A DNA stretch of 51,560 nucleotides, from NCBI GenBank assembly GCA_049279675.1, contig JBAPOP010000129.1, positions 1 through 51,560 of the forward strand, given 5' to 3'. Both the position numbers and the translations under genes were made by a program. Below, piece after piece: positions 51,021 through 51,560 of this stretch. Each line of letters opens with the position of its first letter. Positions within the stretch are counted from its first letter, which is position 1. The notes under the pieces were generated by a model that was not told where the DNA came from, searched no databases, and saw only the letters and a list, made by a program, of their open reading frames with translations. This stretch comes from Palsa-147 sp049279675. Its GTDB lineage: Bacteria > Acidobacteriota > Terriglobia > Acidiferrales > UBA7541.

Positions 51021-51417
51021 GACGAGTGCTGCGCGAGCGGAGCGAGACGATCGAGCGACGGGTGGACGGCGAGGCAGCGCAGCCTCAAAACCTCGCGCGG
51101 GTGCCTCATCCTCCGAAATCTCCGCAACGCAACTCGACCGCTTGATTCACGAGCGCACGAGGCTTGCCATCGTCAGCGCACTTGCGGTGAATCCATCGCT
51201 TTCGTTTACTGAACTGAAGCAGTTGCTCGGCGCGAGCGATGGGAATTTGAGCGTGCACGCGCGGAAGCTCGAAGACGCCGGCCACATCGCCTGCACGAAA
51301 TCATTTTCCGATCGAGTTCCAAAAACCGAGTACCGCCTGACGGCAGGCGGCCGGCGTGCTCTCGAACGCTACCTCGACCATATGGAAGCGCTGATTCGCG
51401 CGACTCGTGAGGCCTGA
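51010..51417 (+). CDS. Winged-helix transcriptional regulator (ArsR/MarR-like)
   Basis: 135 residues from ATG 51010, overlapping the previous stop. A basic, low-complexity N-terminus of about 35 residues, then one winged helix-turn-helix: LIHERTRLAIVSALAVNPSLSFTELKQLLGASDGNLSVHARKLEDAGHIACTK, with the wing in PKTEYRLTAGGRRALERYLDHMEAL. Likely represses its own operon through the GTACTTT/AAAGTAC inverted repeat; ligand unknown. Confidence 0.88.
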   Translation: MADKTSAARAERDDRATGGRRGSAASKPRAGASSSEISATQLDRLIHERTRLAIVSALAVNPSLSFTELKQLLGASDGNLSVHARKLEDAGHIACTKSFSDRVPKTEYRLTAGGRRALERYLDHMEALIRATREA

Positions 51418-51431
51418 GAAAGGAAAATTTT

Positions 51432-51560
51432 TTGACTATTCACTTTGCACCTGAAAGTACTTTAGCCCAAACTGCTCCGCCAGGCCTTCACGTGGCGATC
51501 GTGATGGACGGCAACGGGCGCTGGGCCGCGGCTCGCGGACTCTTGCGCTCGGAGGGACAT
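51432..51560 (+). CDS. uppS: Isoprenyl transferase (undecaprenyl diphosphate synthase), N-terminal part
   Basis: 43 codons before the window ends. TTG start with AGGAAA six bases upstream. HVAIVMDGNGRWAAARGL at residues 21-38 is the cis-prenyltransferase signature, with the catalytic Asp of MDGNGRWA, and SEGH follows. It makes the C55 lipid carrier for peptidoglycan and other cell-wall sugars. A perfect AAAGTACTTT palindrome lies within codons 8-11. Confidence 0.93.
   Translation, partial: MTIHFAPESTLAQTAPPGLHVAIVMDGNGRWAAARGLLRSEGH
51454..51463. promoter_or_regulatory. AAAGTACTTT palindrome inside the start of uppS
   Basis: A perfect 10-bp palindrome made of the same half-site as the inverted repeat at 50350-50370, located 37 bp after the regulator gene. 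It may be a second operator for the regulator at 51010-51417, or chance within coding sequence. Confidence 0.35.

Overview
The window looks like chromosomal DNA of a high-GC, double-membraned soil-type bacterium, most probably an acidobacterium (Acidobacteriota). The reasons are the outer-membrane assembly genes (an Omp85 protein, a SurA-like chaperone and TamB), RskA/SigK-type sigma control, a FecR/DUF6600-like secreted protein, LVIVD and YVTN-type propeller proteins, and REP palindromes with their own RAYT transposase. The taxon is inferred from gene content by eye; no 16S rRNA or other phylogenetic marker was compared. No rRNA, tRNA or CRISPR array was seen.

Layout, left to right. 1-2234: the start of a thiolase that runs off the left edge, a 529-bp gap with short repeats, and two Crp/Fnr-family regulators. 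2271-4324: the most unusual locus, a DpnA/M.DpnIIB-like adenine methyltransferase followed 12 bp later by a DpnI-like methyl-directed endonuclease, preceded by a dense cluster of GATC sites. 4325-5476: a RAYT transposase flanked by REP palindromes. 5477-12304: serS, a small secreted protein, a sigma/anti-sigma pair, glutamate dehydrogenase, thiD and a cupin. 12413-17624: pyrimidine genes on both strands (pyrR-pyrB-pyrC leftward; pyrD, rlpA and pyrF rightward).

17877-21179: a pair of exported propeller/LVIVD proteins. 21310-24176: selB, tatA and maf. 24381-28021: a methylmalonyl-CoA-mutase-type large subunit, three small unknown genes and an AmmeMemoRadiSam B protein. 28136-35875: a FecR-like protein, the yebC-ruvC-unknown operon, small genes (MmcQ/YjbR, PilZ, NTF2-like, MarC) and a ThiF/MoeB enzyme. 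35967-43569: an outer-membrane assembly operon (Omp85 protein with seven POTRA-like repeats, a SurA-like chaperone without a PPIase domain, TamB). 43573-46157: modABC for molybdate uptake. 46291-51560: an amino-acid permease with a kynureninase-like enzyme, a family 2 glycosyltransferase, a DinB-like protein, a membrane protein with its winged-helix regulator behind an inverted-repeat operator, and the start of uppS.

The best candidate for something undescribed is 2271-4324. A homologue of the GATC adenine methyltransferase sits directly beside a homologue of DpnI, which cuts DNA only when GATC is adenine-methylated. In pneumococcus the corresponding activities belong to mutually exclusive cassettes. 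Here the endonuclease keeps its zinc-finger cysteines, Asp53, Lys66 and the C-terminal winged helix, but catalytic Glu64 is replaced by Gln. Four GATC sites lie within 22 bp over the presumed promoter, with six in 121 bp overall. A methylation writer/reader circuit, or a self-restricting module, is a testable explanation. Two genes (pyrF and the Omp85 gene) also lack a usual start codon where their protein sequence says they must begin.
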